Of a DNA stretch of 64,000 bases, positions 1-9,805 are shown piece after piece. The stretch comes from Thermococcus profundus (GTDB lineage Archaea; Methanobacteriota_B; Thermococci; Thermococcales; Thermococcaceae), in the NCBI RefSeq assembly GCF_002214585.1, contig NZ_CP014862.1, positions 1 to 64,000 on the forward strand. Reading direction: 5' to 3'. How positions within the stretch are numbered: the first letter of the stretch is position 1; every line of letters starts with the position of its first letter. Made by a program: the position numbers and the translations under genes. Below the pieces are notes generated by a model. That model had not been told where the DNA came from. It saw only the letters and a list, made by a program, of their open reading frames with translations, and ran no database searches.

Positions 1-340
1 GTTCCTGCTCAAGGGCATCGTTTCCAACCTCCGAAAAGCCCGCGGAGATAACGACCGCGCCCTTGATGAGAGGACCGATTTCATCTATGAGGGACGGCAC
101 TATTTTAGCCGGAACCGCGATTATGGCGGCGTCAACTGGCTCATCTAGCTTTTCATGTATTTCAAAGCTCCTTTCTGCAACCTCGACGGTTCCCCCCTTG
201 GGGTTCACGGGAATTATTTTCCCATCAAATCCCCCTTCGACGATGTTTCTCAGGATCTCGTAGGCTATCGCGCCCTCCTTAAAGGATCCGAAGACGGCAA
301 CGCTCTTGGGGTAGAAAAAGAACGACAGATCTCCACTCAT
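1..340 (-). CDS. ADP-forming acetate/acyl-CoA ligase alpha subunit (partial)
   Basis: The first about 113 residues of a CoA-binding-domain protein are present; the gene runs off the left edge. The N-terminus reads SFFFYPKSVAVFGSFKEG, then IIPVNPKGG and a run ending VISAGFSEVG. This is the Rossmann-type CoA-binding domain of NDP-forming acyl-CoA synthetases, which make ATP from acyl-CoA in peptide and sugar fermentation of Thermococcales. The ATG overlaps the stop of the upstream gene (ATGA), so the two are probably cotranscribed. Substrate range (acetyl, indoleacetyl or other) cannot be told from this fragment. Confidence 0.82.
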   Translation of the reverse strand, partial: MSGDLSFFFYPKSVAVFGSFKEGAIAYEILRNIVEGGFDGKIIPVNPKGGTVEVAERSFEIHEKLDEPVDAAIIAVPAKIVPSLIDEIGPLIKGAVVISAGFSEVGNDALEQE

Positions 341-1311
341 CTCCTCCACCTCCACAGTATCCCAGCCATCAGCGCTACAACGGCGATTATGGGAATCCAA
401 ATCCTAGCGGGAGAGGTTTTTTCAACAGCCATCTCCACGGTTCTCCCATCTCCCAGAACCTTCCCCCCGTAAACCCGTGAAAAGCTGAAGGGGAGCTCCA
501 GCTTAGCCTTCCACTCCTTCTTAAGGGGTTCTTCCTCGTACTTCACCTGGGGAACGAGGTAGCCCGAGACCTCAGTGAGGTTTCCGTTAATGGAGTACGT
601 GACGTTCTCGGCACCGGGCATCGAGGGGAGGGCATCAGTACAGTTGAAGGTTGCGTTGAAAAAGACCCTCCCCGCTTCGGGTCGATAGTCGAGGCTTATG
701 CTCAGGGGTCTGCACTCTTTAATGGGGCTTTCGCAGGGAATGAAGCCGAACATGGGGAGGAAGGTGGCGTTCTCCCATATAAACACGCGCCCCGCGGTGT
801 CCTCCGGATTCGGGAACGCGTAGAGGGGCGTGGAGTTCTGCGGCAGGATGAGGATTATCCTCCTGAACAGGAAGGAATAGACCTTCCCACCGAGGACGAA
901 ATCCAGGGGTCCGGAGTAAGGGCACTCCATACCCCTCTTTCCCTCAACGACAAAGGGCCTTACGTAAAAGCTCACCCGAGCACTCCAGTTTCCGGTAACC
1001 TCGACTGGTCCAGACGACGGCAGGATCACAGTAAAGTTTTCGTATCTCCGCCTCATGTCGTTCAGGAGGTTTAAGTAAACAAGATCCCTGACGAAGGCTT
1101 CAAAGTCACCATTTTTCAGAGTTTTCATGTAAACGGGATTTGTAAGCTTGACGGAGACGTCAACCCTGCCCGTCCCATCGTCAAGGACATGGAGCATCAT
1201 CACGGCATCAAAAACGTCCTGCGGAGGATTCTCAGCGCTAACCCCCGGAGGGGCCATTAGGACGACCGCAAGAACCACCGCCAGGATCAACAGGATCCCC
1301 CTTCCCATCAC
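337..1311 (-). CDS. Secreted or membrane-anchored protein of unknown function
   Basis: The 324-residue product starts with a clear signal peptide (hydrophobic residues about 4-22, ending GVSAEN) and ends with one membrane segment (about 302-320) followed by WRWRR. The body between is therefore probably outside the cell, held by a C-terminal anchor. It has several N-x-S/T sequons and few cysteines. No family was recognised. Its stop overlaps the start of the acyl-CoA ligase gene downstream, which suggests one transcript but not a shared function. Confidence 0.75.
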   Translation of the reverse strand: MMGRGILLILAVVLAVVLMAPPGVSAENPPQDVFDAVMMLHVLDDGTGRVDVSVKLTNPVYMKTLKNGDFEAFVRDLVYLNLLNDMRRRYENFTVILPSSGPVEVTGNWSARVSFYVRPFVVEGKRGMECPYSGPLDFVLGGKVYSFLFRRIILILPQNSTPLYAFPNPEDTAGRVFIWENATFLPMFGFIPCESPIKECRPLSISLDYRPEAGRVFFNATFNCTDALPSMPGAENVTYSINGNLTEVSGYLVPQVKYEEEPLKKEWKAKLELPFSFSRVYGGKVLGDGRTVEMAVEKTSPARIWIPIIAVVALMAGILWRWRR

Positions 1312-1403
1312 AGCCCCCCTTCAGCGTTGCCGTCATCTCACAAAAACCTTGTGGTCGAAAGCCTTAAAGGGGAGAAGGCCCATTCTTAGCTTTAGGTGGG
1401 CCC

Positions 1404-2240
1404 ATGAAGTTTGGTATCGTCGCCAGGAGGGACAGGGAGGCCGCGCTCAAGCTCGCCTACAGGGTATATGACTTTCTAAAGGTCAGCGGCTACGACGTAA
1501 TAGTTGACAGGGAGACCTTCCTCCATCTGAGGGAGTTCGACGAGGGCGACGTCCTCGATCTGGAGGACTTTGACGTCGACTTCATAATAGCTATAGGGGG
1601 AGACGGAACGATACTGAGGATAGAGCACAGGACGAAGAAGGACTTCCCGATACTCGGGGTCAACATGGGCACCCTCGGCTTCCTCACCGAAGTGGAGCCC
1701 CACGAGACGTTCTTTGCCCTCAGCAGGCTCCTCGAGGGCGAGTACAGGATCGATGAGAGGATGAAGCTGAGAACGTACCTCGACGGCGAGAACTCGGTTC
1801 CGGATGCCCTCAACGAGGATGCGATTCTAACGGGGATCCCCGGAAAAATAGTGCACCTCAAGTACTACGTTGACGGCGGCCTAGCCGACGAGATGCGATC
1901 CGATGGGCTGGTGATCTCAACGCCGACTGGATCAACCGGCTATGCTCTCTCAGCGGGGGGACCCTTCGTTGATCCGCGGCTTGAGCTCTTTGTGATTGCC
2001 CCGCTGAACCCCATACCCCTTGGCTCGATGCCGATGGTAGTCCCATCTTCAAGCGAGATTGAAGTGCTCGCCCTTCCGCCGGAGAGGGATCTGATCCTGG
2101 CCGTTGACGGCCAGTTCTACACCAGGTTGAGCCCCGACACGGAGATAAAGGTCAAGAAATCGCCGAGGAAAGCGAGATTTGTGCGCTTCTCAAACGAGGT
2201 TTACCCCAAGTACACCATCCGGCTCAAGAGGAGGTTCTAG
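1404..2240 (+). CDS. nadK: NAD kinase
   Basis: Phosphorylates NAD to NADP using ATP or polyphosphate. Diagnostic motifs are GGDGTIL near residue 65, the following MGTLGFL, and [20 protein letters not shown] near residues 168-187. The length of 278 residues is normal for archaeal NAD kinases. The ATG follows GTGGGCCC with a TTTAAAGG-type promoter about 40 bases upstream. It is transcribed away from the acyl-CoA ligase pair and its 3' end overlaps the convergent flippase-like gene by 17 bases. Confidence 0.95.
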   Translation: MKFGIVARRDREAALKLAYRVYDFLKVSGYDVIVDRETFLHLREFDEGDVLDLEDFDVDFIIAIGGDGTILRIEHRTKKDFPILGVNMGTLGFLTEVEPHETFFALSRLLEGEYRIDERMKLRTYLDGENSVPDALNEDAILTGIPGKIVHLKYYVDGGLADEMRSDGLVISTPTGSTGYALSAGGPFVDPRLELFVIAPLNPIPLGSMPMVVPSSSEIEVLALPPERDLILAVDGQFYTRLSPDTEIKVKKSPRKARFVRFSNEVYPKYTIRLKRRF

Positions 2241-3243
2241 CAGTTTTCGGCTTGAGGCCAAGGTAGCTCATCAGGATCATCCCGATAACCAGGGGGAGCC
2301 AGAAGGATATTATCCTGTCAACTATGCTAGACGTTACCGCCATCTCCCTCGTGACTCCGAGAACAACGTAGGCACCGGAGGTCGTAGCCTCTATGAGACC
2401 AGCTCCCCCGGGTATGACGCTGATCAGCCCCACGGCAGTGGCTATCATCTGCACAGCCATGACGTCGAGGAAGCTTATATGATAGCCGAGGCTGAGGAAA
2501 ACCAGGTAATTCCTGAGCACCACGAAGAACCAAGTAATGAACGAGTACAACGTCGAAAGGGCAAAGGCCCTCCTGTCGCGAATGACGATCTTAAGGGCCC
2601 CAGTAAAGTGGGGTATGTTCACGTCCACGGCCCTGTTGAACTTCTCCTCGTACTTCTTGACCCTCGAGGGTATCAGGCGGAGTAGTATTCCGAAGAGCCA
2701 GTAAAGGGTCTTTTTCATCCTGCGCTCGCTGGTTATTATCAGGGTCGCCACTCCCGTGAGGGCAGCCAGAACAAGGGTCAGAACCAGAACCACAGCAAAT
2801 AGACTCGTGACGCCCTTGGTGTAGACGTAGCCGGCCGAAAAGAGGAGCATCGCCATAACAGGGAGAAGGTCGAGAACCCTGTCAGCCGTAACCGTCGCGA
2901 AGATCTGGCCGTAGGTTGAACTGGAACGCTTCACGAGGTAGTAAACCCTAGCGGCCTCACCTCCGCCCCTAGCGCCGGGGGTTATGTTGTTGAAGAGCAC
3001 TCCTATGAACAGGGCCGCGAGCGTATCCCTGAACCGGACTTCAAGCCCGAGGCTCTCTATCAAAACGTGCCACCGGAGGGCCCACGTGAGGAAGCCCCCG
3101 AAGTAAGCCAGAAACGCCAGGAGGAGCATCACAACGTCGCTTCTCTTCAGTACCTCAGCGACGCCCTCCGCTCCAGCCCACCAGACGAGCAGGGCTATAA
3201 CCACAACGGCAGCCATAAACGGAAGGAGCTTCCTCCAGTCCAT
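2224..3243 (-). CDS. Lysylphosphatidylglycerol synthase/flippase-like membrane protein (UPF0104 type)
   Basis: A membrane protein of about 339 residues with some eight hydrophobic segments. The sequence around residues 85-105 ([20 protein letters not shown]) is the hallmark of the UPF0104/YbhN/AglD-like integral membrane family, which includes the flippase half of bacterial MprF. The exact lipid substrate in archaea is unknown. I chose the ATG at 3243 rather than the GTG six bases earlier, because it has GGGGTGAGG just before it. It follows the methyltransferase gene by two bases, so the pair is probably an operon. Confidence 0.85.
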   Translation of the reverse strand: MDWRKLLPFMAAVVVIALLVWWAGAEGVAEVLKRSDVVMLLLAFLAYFGGFLTWALRWHVLIESLGLEVRFRDTLAALFIGVLFNNITPGARGGGEAARVYYLVKRSSSTYGQIFATVTADRVLDLLPVMAMLLFSAGYVYTKGVTSLFAVVLVLTLVLAALTGVATLIITSERRMKKTLYWLFGILLRLIPSRVKKYEEKFNRAVDVNIPHFTGALKIVIRDRRAFALSTLYSFITWFFVVLRNYLVFLSLGYHISFLDVMAVQMIATAVGLISVIPGGAGLIEATTSGAYVVLGVTREMAVTSSIVDRIISFWLPLVIGMILMSYLGLKPKTARTSS

Positions 3244-3245
3244 CC

Positions 3246-4397
3246 TCACCCCTTCCTGAACCTCGCTATGAAGAAGCCCTGCGTCAGATGCCTGTTGGGA
3301 TAGAACCTCTGGACGTCATCAACGCCGATACCGTGGGAGCCTATGAAAACGCTCTGCTCCTCGAGCTTTAACCCTTTTCCTAGCATGTACTTCACGTTGG
3401 CCTCGTTCTCCTCGTAGCTCAGCGTGCAGGTTGAGTAAACCAGAACGCCGCCCCTCCTCAGGGACTTTATGGCGGCGTTTATGAAGTGCCGCTGGTATCT
3501 TGCAGTGGCCTCTATCTCCTTCGGCGTCCTGCTCTCCCAGAGCTTCGGCCTTATCCCGAGGGCCGTGCAGGGGGCATCGAGGAGGATTTTGTCGGCCTCG
3601 ATTCCGAGCTCCGGGAGCTTCCTTGAATCCATATGAATTAATTTGACGTTCTTCACGCCGAGCCTCTCAAGCTCCATCTCCATCTTCTTCAGCCTGTTCT
3701 TTGACTTGTCCAGCGCTATTATCTCGCCCCTGTTCTGCATCAGCTGGGCGATGTGGGAAGTCTTTCCTCCAGGCGCCGCCGCCATGTCGATGATCAGCTC
3801 CTCCTCACTCGGCTCAAGAACGCGGGCGACAACCATCGATGGCAAACTCTGGGCGTAGAAGAGTCCCTCCTTAAAGCTCTCCAGCTCGCTCAAACTCGGC
3901 AGCTTGAACTTCGGCAGGGTCACCTCGACGGCCAGGCCCCTCGTTGAAATCACCATCTCCTTGGCGCTCATCCTCGCTATTCCGATTCCAACCAAGAGTC
4001 CCCTTGGATCCCTGATTTCAACCTCGTCCCCGGGCTTTATCCTCTTGTCCGCCTGAAGAACCCCCGGGGCGTAGAGCATGGCCCCCTGGTAGACGCTCTC
4101 AGCGGCGAACTTGTTTGCCCTCACCACGGGCAGGCCTGGCTCGTAGTCATCGTCGAAGTTCGGGCCTTCCCTCTCGAAGTAAATCCCCTCCCCGAGGTAG
4201 GGGCTCCTCTTCGGCTTCAGGCCCTCCTTTCTCAGGATGCTCATGAGCTTTGAGCGGCTCGTCTTGAGGGTGTTCACCCTTATGTAGTACTTCTCCACCG
4301 GAGTTCTCAGCGAGGCCATTATCTCCTCCGCCTCGCTTCCAAAGAGCCTCCCATAATACTCACGCAGTTCCGGCGGAAACGCTTCTTCGTAGCCCAT
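3246..4397 (-). CDS. RNA cytosine-5 methyltransferase, NSUN/RsmB family with PUA domain
   Basis: A 383-residue S-adenosylmethionine enzyme. An N-terminal NOL1/NOP2 region is followed by a PUA RNA-binding domain (about 115-165, KPGDEVEIRDPRG), then the Rossmann catalytic domain with DMAAAPGGKTSH. The two catalytic cysteines lie in DAPCTALG and YSTCTLSYEE. The inserted PUA domain resembles archaeal Nsun6 enzymes, which methylate C72 of tRNA acceptor stems; that target is an inference. The start has GAGGTG five bases upstream. Confidence 0.9.
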   Translation of the reverse strand: MGYEEAFPPELREYYGRLFGSEAEEIMASLRTPVEKYYIRVNTLKTSRSKLMSILRKEGLKPKRSPYLGEGIYFEREGPNFDDDYEPGLPVVRANKFAAESVYQGAMLYAPGVLQADKRIKPGDEVEIRDPRGLLVGIGIARMSAKEMVISTRGLAVEVTLPKFKLPSLSELESFKEGLFYAQSLPSMVVARVLEPSEEELIIDMAAAPGGKTSHIAQLMQNRGEIIALDKSKNRLKKMEMELERLGVKNVKLIHMDSRKLPELGIEADKILLDAPCTALGIRPKLWESRTPKEIEATARYQRHFINAAIKSLRRGGVLVYSTCTLSYEENEANVKYMLGKGLKLEEQSVFIGSHGIGVDDVQRFYPNRHLTQGFFIARFRKG

Positions 4398-4406
4398 GGC
4401 GACACC

Positions 4407-4931
4407 TCAGAGGTCAAAGATTTCAAAGCGCTTTCCGAGGTCTATGAGCCTCATTATCCCCTGCTTTAGAGCCTTTGCCGATCCAAAGTTAGCCTCGAAC
4501 TGGAATACCCTCTCTTCGCTTTCCTCGATCTTCTTCAGTATTTCCGTCGGGGAAACCCTTCCGTCCCTCCTCCAGTTGTAGAGATCGTTGAGGAAGTTCT
4601 CGCTTCCGTAGATGAAGCTACGCGGGAATATCTCCAGGAAGAGCCCCACGAAGTTCTCGCTTACCTTCTCCTTGGGAACTGCAACGACGAAATAGTAGCT
4701 CTCAGGCGTCGCGCCGACCTCGATCCCGGGCTTTATCTCGAAGGCAGGATGAGGATAGCTCATCTGCCTCCACTCGCCGTTCAGAAAGATGTACGCACCG
4801 AAGACCTCCTCAACGTCCTCGACTTTGAAGCCGAGTGGGCCCAATTCCTTCTTGAGTTCATCGTTGAGCGTGAAGATGTCCGTCCAGATACGATTGAGGA
4901 ACTCGTGCATCTCTCCAACGTTAACCCCCAT
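4407..4931 (-). CDS. Conserved hypothetical protein (possibly DUF3201)
   Basis: A soluble 174-residue protein with no signal peptide or membrane segment. It is mixed alpha/beta, with an acidic start and a C-terminus ending KRFEIFDL. It resembles a small family limited to Thermococcales (perhaps DUF3201), but I am not certain. It sits nine bases upstream of the RNA methyltransferase gene and has GGGTGAGACC before its ATG, so it is likely the first gene of a three-gene operon. Confidence 0.7.
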   Translation of the reverse strand: MGVNVGEMHEFLNRIWTDIFTLNDELKKELGPLGFKVEDVEEVFGAYIFLNGEWRQMSYPHPAFEIKPGIEVGATPESYYFVVAVPKEKVSENFVGLFLEIFPRSFIYGSENFLNDLYNWRRDGRVSPTEILKKIEESEERVFQFEANFGSAKALKQGIMRLIDLGKRFEIFDL

Positions 4932-4984
4932 GGTCTCACCCGAGGTGGAACAGGGAGAAAGAGTTTAAAAAGTTGCCCGATGGA

Positions 4985-5599
4985 TCACGGAACTTCAAGG
5001 AGTGCCCCTTCCTCCTCCAGGTCGGGGGATTTGACAACGAGGATCTTACCATCGTCCTGAACCCTGAGCACCCTTGTGAACGCCTCCTCCAGCAACGAGA
5101 GGTACCTCGCGTTGCCTGTCTCTCTGTTAAAGAAATAGAACGTCCTTCTGAGAGGAGTTCCCAAAAATACCGCGGCCAAGTTGGCCACCGTGAGTATGAA
5201 GTTCGGGTCGTTGTTGTAGAGTGATACCAGCCTCTCCGGATTCAGAATCAGCGTAACCACGTCGCTGTTCTTCGAGTAGTACTCCCTCAGAGTATAGACG
5301 AACCTGCTGAGGAATATCCCAGGATCCTTATGGGGGTTAACCTTTAGGATAACCCTGCCCCAAGAGAAACTGCCCCCGACCTTGATGTGCGCCACGTCTC
5401 CAGGAATATCAGTTCCAGAGAGATGGAGGGTCCTAACCAAGGATGCCGCGGAATCCAAAGTGTCGACTAGGAGAAGCCGTTCCCACCCATAGAACTCCCC
5501 AATGGACAACAAGAGAGTATGGTACGGTGAGAGTGACGTGTGCTCAATCAGGACGCTCTCCCCTTCCCGTATCTTCCCGAGGTAGTCCCGGAACCTCAT
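4985..5599 (-). CDS. DUF257 family protein, second of a tandem pair
   Basis: A 204-residue protein of the DUF257 family, which is found in Pyrococcus and Thermococcus. It aligns with the preceding gene: a short N-terminal helix, VLIEHTSLSPYHTLL against ALLEYGPTDHPERVF, and a central strand with KVGGSFSWGRV against KVKGSASVGNV. The fold looks RecA/KaiC-like without a Walker A motif; function is unknown. I place the start at 5599, where GGGGAGGT precedes the ATG and the ATG overlaps the upstream TGA, rather than five codons earlier. Confidence 0.8.
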   Translation of the reverse strand: MRFRDYLGKIREGESVLIEHTSLSPYHTLLLSIGEFYGWERLLLVDTLDSAASLVRTLHLSGTDIPGDVAHIKVGGSFSWGRVILKVNPHKDPGIFLSRFVYTLREYYSKNSDVVTLILNPERLVSLYNNDPNFILTVANLAAVFLGTPLRRTFYFFNRETGNARYLSLLEEAFTRVLRVQDDGKILVVKSPDLEEEGALLEVP

Positions 5600-6192
5600 A
5601 CCTCCCCACCCCACAACTTCACCGGCTCGACCTCTCCCCTCCTCACACGGAGAACGTAATCCGAGTCCTGCTCGAGCCCTTTGATCAGATACTCCGAGGC
5701 CACGCCTACGTTAAGGAACAGGATGCTGACTTTGTCAAACAAAGGTAGATACTTCCTGGTGATTGCCTCAAAATAGCTCTCAAGCTTGGAACGGTCATCA
5801 AGGAAGGGGAAGACGAACTTCTCCAGCCCCAGGACTATCGCGTGGTTCCTGCTCTCATCCGGGACGTTTCTTACGAGTCTCGAATAGACCGCAATGTGGT
5901 ACTCGAAGTCGTCTACCACGTCAATGGTCCCAAGAACGTTCCCAACACTGGCGGAGCCCTTAACCTTCACCACAGGAGCACTGGAAACGTCGAGGGAAAC
6001 ACCCGCAAACTTAAGGTTCTGAACGAATAAGTGGAGAGTGTCAAATATATCCACTATAAACGGGTTTATGCCCCTCTTCTTCCAGCCCTCGACGATCCTC
6101 GCGAAAACCCTCTCAGGATGATCGGTGGGGCCGTACTCCAAAAGAGCGATAGCAGTTTCTTTTTCAATCAGAACATCAATGGGATCAACCAA
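5596..6192 (-). CDS. DUF257 family protein, first of a tandem pair
   Basis: A 198-residue protein homologous to the following gene and to the Thermococcales DUF257 family. It begins at a TTG codon that has GGTGGTGA close before it, and its stop overlaps the next start (ATGA), so the two products are translationally coupled and may form a heteromer. No catalytic motif is visible. The upstream 230 bases are AT-rich and hold the likely promoter (GTTAAATTG near 6208 is not on this strand; the best TATA on this strand is uncertain). Confidence 0.8.
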   Translation of the reverse strand: MVDPIDVLIEKETAIALLEYGPTDHPERVFARIVEGWKKRGINPFIVDIFDTLHLFVQNLKFAGVSLDVSSAPVVKVKGSASVGNVLGTIDVVDDFEYHIAVYSRLVRNVPDESRNHAIVLGLEKFVFPFLDDRSKLESYFEAITRKYLPLFDKVSILFLNVGVASEYLIKGLEQDSDYVLRVRRGEVEPVKLWGGEV

Positions 6193-6426
6193 GTCTCACC
6201 ACCTAGGTTAAATTGTGATTCTACACTAAAATATGTTTCGATTAATTCCAATACACCGACGACGCTCATATGGTCTAACAAAGAACTGTTATGAGAGTTC
6301 GTACTTCCATCGAAAAGCGACAAGCACCCGTTCTAGCGCCCTCTATTAATCTGGAAAAGAATTGGCGATGAAAGTGAAAATAACCATATCCCCACAGACG
6401 TCGTTAACGTCCCACGGTCTTCACCA
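6193..6426. other. Gene-free AT-rich spacer
   Basis: No plausible coding region, tRNA or C/D box RNA was found here. The stretch separates the DUF257 pair from the end of the flavoprotein gene; both flanking transcription units point left, so it should hold the DUF257 promoter and the flavoprotein terminator. Confidence 0.5.
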
Positions 6427-7896
6427 CTAATCCGCTTCGAGCCCCTCTACCCTTCTCCTCCAGTTCCCAGGCTTCCTGAAGTCCTTCTCGGTGTAGAGGC
6501 CTTCCTTTTTGAGTATTCCCCTCGCGGCCAGGATGCCCGTCGCGGCCGCGTTGACGATGTCCCTGCTCAAGCCGGCTCCGTCCCCGGCGGCGAAGATTCC
6601 CTCTATGCTGGTTTCAAGGTTCTCATTGACCTCGGCGCGCATCGCGTAGTACTTGATCTCGGGGGCGTAGAGCAACGTGTGGTCGCTGGCAACGCCCGGG
6701 AGAACCCTGTCGAGCTTCTCAAGGCCCTCTATTATGTTGGTGACAATGCGGTGCGGGAGGGCCATAGCAATGTCCCCAGGGGTAACGTGCTTCAGGGTCG
6801 GCTCAACGTCGCTCCTCCTTATCCGCGTCCACGTGCTCCTCCTTCCGCGCCTCAGGTCGCCGAGCCTCTGGATGAGGGGCTTTCCGCCGCCTATCGTCGT
6901 TGCCAGCTGTGCTATGCTCCTCCCGTAGGCCGTTGTGTCCTCAACCGGCTCTGTAAGCTCTATCCTGCTCAGGAAGGCGAAGTTGGTGTTGTTGCTCTTC
7001 TTCTCGTGCATGGAGTGGCCGTTAACACCGACGTAGCCGTCGTAGCGCTCCTCAACTACGAAGCCGTTCGGGTTGGTGCAGAAGGTTCTCACGAAGTCGT
7101 CGTAGGTGTCGGTGTAGATGTGGAACTTGGGGTCGTGGTTTATGCTCGTTATCGGCTCCATTACTATGGCTGGAACCTCAACGCGGACGCCGACGTCGAT
7201 CGGCCCGTGTCTGGCCTTCAGCCCGATCCTCTGGGCAACGTCGTGGAACCAGTCGGCCCCTCCCCTTCCGGGGGCGACGATGATGTATCTAGTGTTGATT
7301 TCAAAGACGTCCCTCCCCTTCCTGACCTTGACCCAGCCCTTCCCGAACTCAAGGGCCTTCGTCCAGAGGAGGAACTCGACTCCTTTGCCCTCAAGATGCC
7401 TTTTTATGTCGCCTATAACTTCCGGCGTTCTGTCCGAGCCTATGTGCCTCTGGATTATGGGGATGAACTTCACCCCAGCCTGGGCCGCCCTCTGCTCCCA
7501 GTAGCGAACCTGCTCGGGATCACCCTTGAAGAGGTTCTTCGGGGATTTGTGCCTCAGAAAAATCTGATCAACCTCCCAGACGAGCTGCCAGGCGTAGTTC
7601 TCGTCGTTGGTCAGTTCGCTCAGATCGCCGCCTATGTCCGGGCGGAGGTTTATCGTGCCGTCGCTCAATCCACCCGCGCCGCCGACGCCGCTCATTATGT
7701 GGCAGGGCTGGCAGCCTATACAGTAGCCGAGCTCGTACATGGGGCAGGTGCGCTGGTCAACGTCCCCGCCTTCATCGATCACCAGAACCCTAAAATCGCT
7801 CTTTTCCGCGAGTTCGTAGGCCGCAAAAAGCCCCGCCGGACCGGCTCCAATAATCACAACGTCGTATGCCTTTCCAGAACCGTTCGCCTGAACCAT
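6427..7896 (-). CDS. FAD-dependent dehydrogenase (COG2509 type)
   Basis: A 489-residue flavoprotein. The N-terminus carries the FAD-binding motif VVIIGAGPAGLFAAYELAE, and a second nucleotide-binding region near the C-terminus ends GIFAAGDGAGLSRDIVNAA. A cysteine-rich stretch near residues 50-65 (CPMYELGYCIGCQPCH) is typical of this uncharacterised dehydrogenase group and may bind a metal or redox group. The physiological substrate is unknown. It stands alone, with a divergent promoter region shared with the CBS gene. Confidence 0.87.
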   Translation of the reverse strand: MVQANGSGKAYDVVIIGAGPAGLFAAYELAEKSDFRVLVIDEGGDVDQRTCPMYELGYCIGCQPCHIMSGVGGAGGLSDGTINLRPDIGGDLSELTNDENYAWQLVWEVDQIFLRHKSPKNLFKGDPEQVRYWEQRAAQAGVKFIPIIQRHIGSDRTPEVIGDIKRHLEGKGVEFLLWTKALEFGKGWVKVRKGRDVFEINTRYIIVAPGRGGADWFHDVAQRIGLKARHGPIDVGVRVEVPAIVMEPITSINHDPKFHIYTDTYDDFVRTFCTNPNGFVVEERYDGYVGVNGHSMHEKKSNNTNFAFLSRIELTEPVEDTTAYGRSIAQLATTIGGGKPLIQRLGDLRRGRRSTWTRIRRSDVEPTLKHVTPGDIAMALPHRIVTNIIEGLEKLDRVLPGVASDHTLLYAPEIKYYAMRAEVNENLETSIEGIFAAGDGAGLSRDIVNAAATGILAARGILKKEGLYTEKDFRKPGNWRRRVEGLEAD

Positions 7897-8054
7897 ATTT
7901 CCCTTGCCGATGTCTATGGCTTCACCCTTAAAAAGTTTTTGGCTTGATTATGTTGAAAATCCTGGAATTTATCATTGTTTTAGGCTTATACATGTAGAAA
8001 AAGTGCCGAAACATTTAAACATGTTCGAATATTAGAAGGGTATTAGTGAGGGCA

Positions 8055-8612
8055 ATGGAAGGCGTTTCAGGTGTCCCCAAGGCAAAAGCTACCAAAGCCA
8101 AAAAGATCCATCTCATCCACAGCAAAAGACGCCTCCTGATGGTCCAGAGGAGGGAGGAGCTGAGCTACAACATCCGCTACATCTCCAAAGTTCCGGTGGG
8201 CCTCGTGATGGACAGGGAGTTTCTGACTCTCCATCCAGGGGATCCCCTTTCCAAACTCGTTCAGGATCTAAAGGGAGAAGAAAGCTCCGCAGTTGTCGTT
8301 GATTCAGAAGGAAAGCTTCTGGGCTTTGTAACAATGAAAGATCTGCTCAACTTCTTTTCACCACCGAAGAGGTACTCCGTTGTCGGGGTTAACCTCCTCA
8401 AAAAATACTCAATTAACAGGGCCTCCAGAGTCGGGGACATCATGGTAAAAAAGCCGATAACGATTCACGTTAATGAGAACCTTGGAAGGGCTATTCAAAT
8501 AATGCTGGAAACGGGAAAACATCACCTCCCTGTGGTCGACGACAAAAACCGTGTTCACGGCGTCCTTGAGATCAAGGACATTATCCGGCTCATACGCATA
8601 GTGTCGTACTGA
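8055..8612 (+). CDS. CBS-domain pair protein
   Basis: About 185 residues with a basic N-terminal extension (rich in K and R) and two CBS domains, roughly residues 45-105 and 125-182. CBS pairs bind adenine nucleotides and sense energy state. The gene lies 40 bases before two cation/proton antiporters, so it may regulate them; that is inferred from position only. A TATA-like TTTAAAC lies near 8010. The ATG at 8055 has GTGAGGG before it; a GTG at 8046 is an alternative start. Confidence 0.82.
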   Translation: MEGVSGVPKAKATKAKKIHLIHSKRRLLMVQRREELSYNIRYISKVPVGLVMDREFLTLHPGDPLSKLVQDLKGEESSAVVVDSEGKLLGFVTMKDLLNFFSPPKRYSVVGVNLLKKYSINRASRVGDIMVKKPITIHVNENLGRAIQIMLETGKHHLPVVDDKNRVHGVLEIKDIIRLIRIVSY

Positions 8613-8652
8613 TGGCTTTGCGGAGTCAAATAACAGACGGGGGATGACAATA

Positions 8653-9795
8653 ATGGACGTGTTCCTTGAGCTCGCGCTGATACTAATAGTCGCTAAGCTG
8701 TTTGGATACCTCACCGTTCGCCTTGGCTTTCCAGCGGCCCTCGGTCAGCTCATTGGGGGTATGCTCATAGGCCCCTCCATCCTGGGCATCGTCTCCTACG
8801 ACGAGGGCGTCAGGCTCCTCGCAGAGCTCGGCGTTGTCATGCTCCTGTTTTTAGCCGGCCTTGAGACCGACGTGGAGGAGTTCAAGCACGTTGGAATCCC
8901 GGCTTTCATAGTCGCATCAATGGGCGTCCTCATCCCATTTATTCTCGGATACCTCGGTGCGCTCGTCTGGGGCTATCCACACGTTCAGGCCCTCTTTCTC
9001 GGCGGCGTTCTCACCGCGACGAGCGTTGGATTGACGACCAGCATTCTAATGGAGATGAAGAAGCTCAGGACGAGAGTCGGGACGACGATTTTAGCCGCTG
9101 CCGTCGTTGACGACGTCCTCGGCATAATCGTTCTGACGATCTTGGTGGGAATAAACACGCGCGGGAGCGTCTACGCCAAGGATCTCCTCATAATCCTCGG
9201 AGAAGTAGCCGTTTACTTCCTCCTTGGACTCCTCGTCGGAACCCCGGCAGTTAAAGAGGCCCTGAAAGCCTCGGAAAAGATAACCCTGCCCGAGACGGTA
9301 ACGGCCATGGCCATAGCCATCATGCTCATCTTCGCCTATTTGGCAGAGCAGTTCCAGATAGCGGGGATAACCGGGGCATATTTGGCAGGAATACTCGTGG
9401 CGACTACTGAAGAGGCCAGGAAAGTTACCGATAAAACTGTAACAATAGGCTACTCCCTCTTCATCCCGATATTCCTCGTGAGCATCGGAATAGAAAGCGA
9501 CGTCAGGATCCTCACCACAGCCGGAACCTTCGCCCTAGTTTACGCTCTGCTCGCCATAATCGGCAAGATAATAGGCTGTGGTCTAGGTGCGGTTTTCGCG
9601 AAGTTTAAGCCTATTGAGGCCCTCCAGGTCGGTGTCGGCATGGTTCCGAGGATGGAGGTTGCCCTCATCATGGCCAACGTCGCCCTCCAGGAGCGGGTCT
9701 TCAACAGGGGCACCTTTGCGATTCCCGTCACAATGGTGGTGGTAACAACGATCGTAACGCCGTTCCTTCTGAAGTGGGCGTTTTCGAAGGAGTAG
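8653..9795 (+). CDS. Cation:proton antiporter (CPA2, KefB/NapA type), first copy
   Basis: A 380-residue membrane protein with about 12 hydrophobic segments. The conserved region AAAVVDDVLGII contains the paired aspartates used for ion and proton binding in CPA2 antiporters. It exchanges Na+ or K+ for protons. The ATG at 8653 is preferred because GGGGGATGA lies five bases before it; the ATG nine bases upstream has no spacing for a ribosome-binding site. It is followed after ten bases by a paralogue. Confidence 0.9.
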   Translation: MDVFLELALILIVAKLFGYLTVRLGFPAALGQLIGGMLIGPSILGIVSYDEGVRLLAELGVVMLLFLAGLETDVEEFKHVGIPAFIVASMGVLIPFILGYLGALVWGYPHVQALFLGGVLTATSVGLTTSILMEMKKLRTRVGTTILAAAVVDDVLGIIVLTILVGINTRGSVYAKDLLIILGEVAVYFLLGLLVGTPAVKEALKASEKITLPETVTAMAIAIMLIFAYLAEQFQIAGITGAYLAGILVATTEEARKVTDKTVTIGYSLFIPIFLVSIGIESDVRILTTAGTFALVYALLAIIGKIIGCGLGAVFAKFKPIEALQVGVGMVPRMEVALIMANVALQERVFNRGTFAIPVTMVVVTTIVTPFLLKWAFSKE

Positions 9796-9805
9796 GGGCG
9801 ATAAC

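Noticed and set aside
1312-1403. C/D box RNA on the minus strand (GAGATGA...CTGA)
   Set aside because: Only eight bases between the boxes and no second box pair.
6679-7947. 422-residue open frame on the plus strand
   Set aside because: Shadow of the FAD-dependent dehydrogenase.
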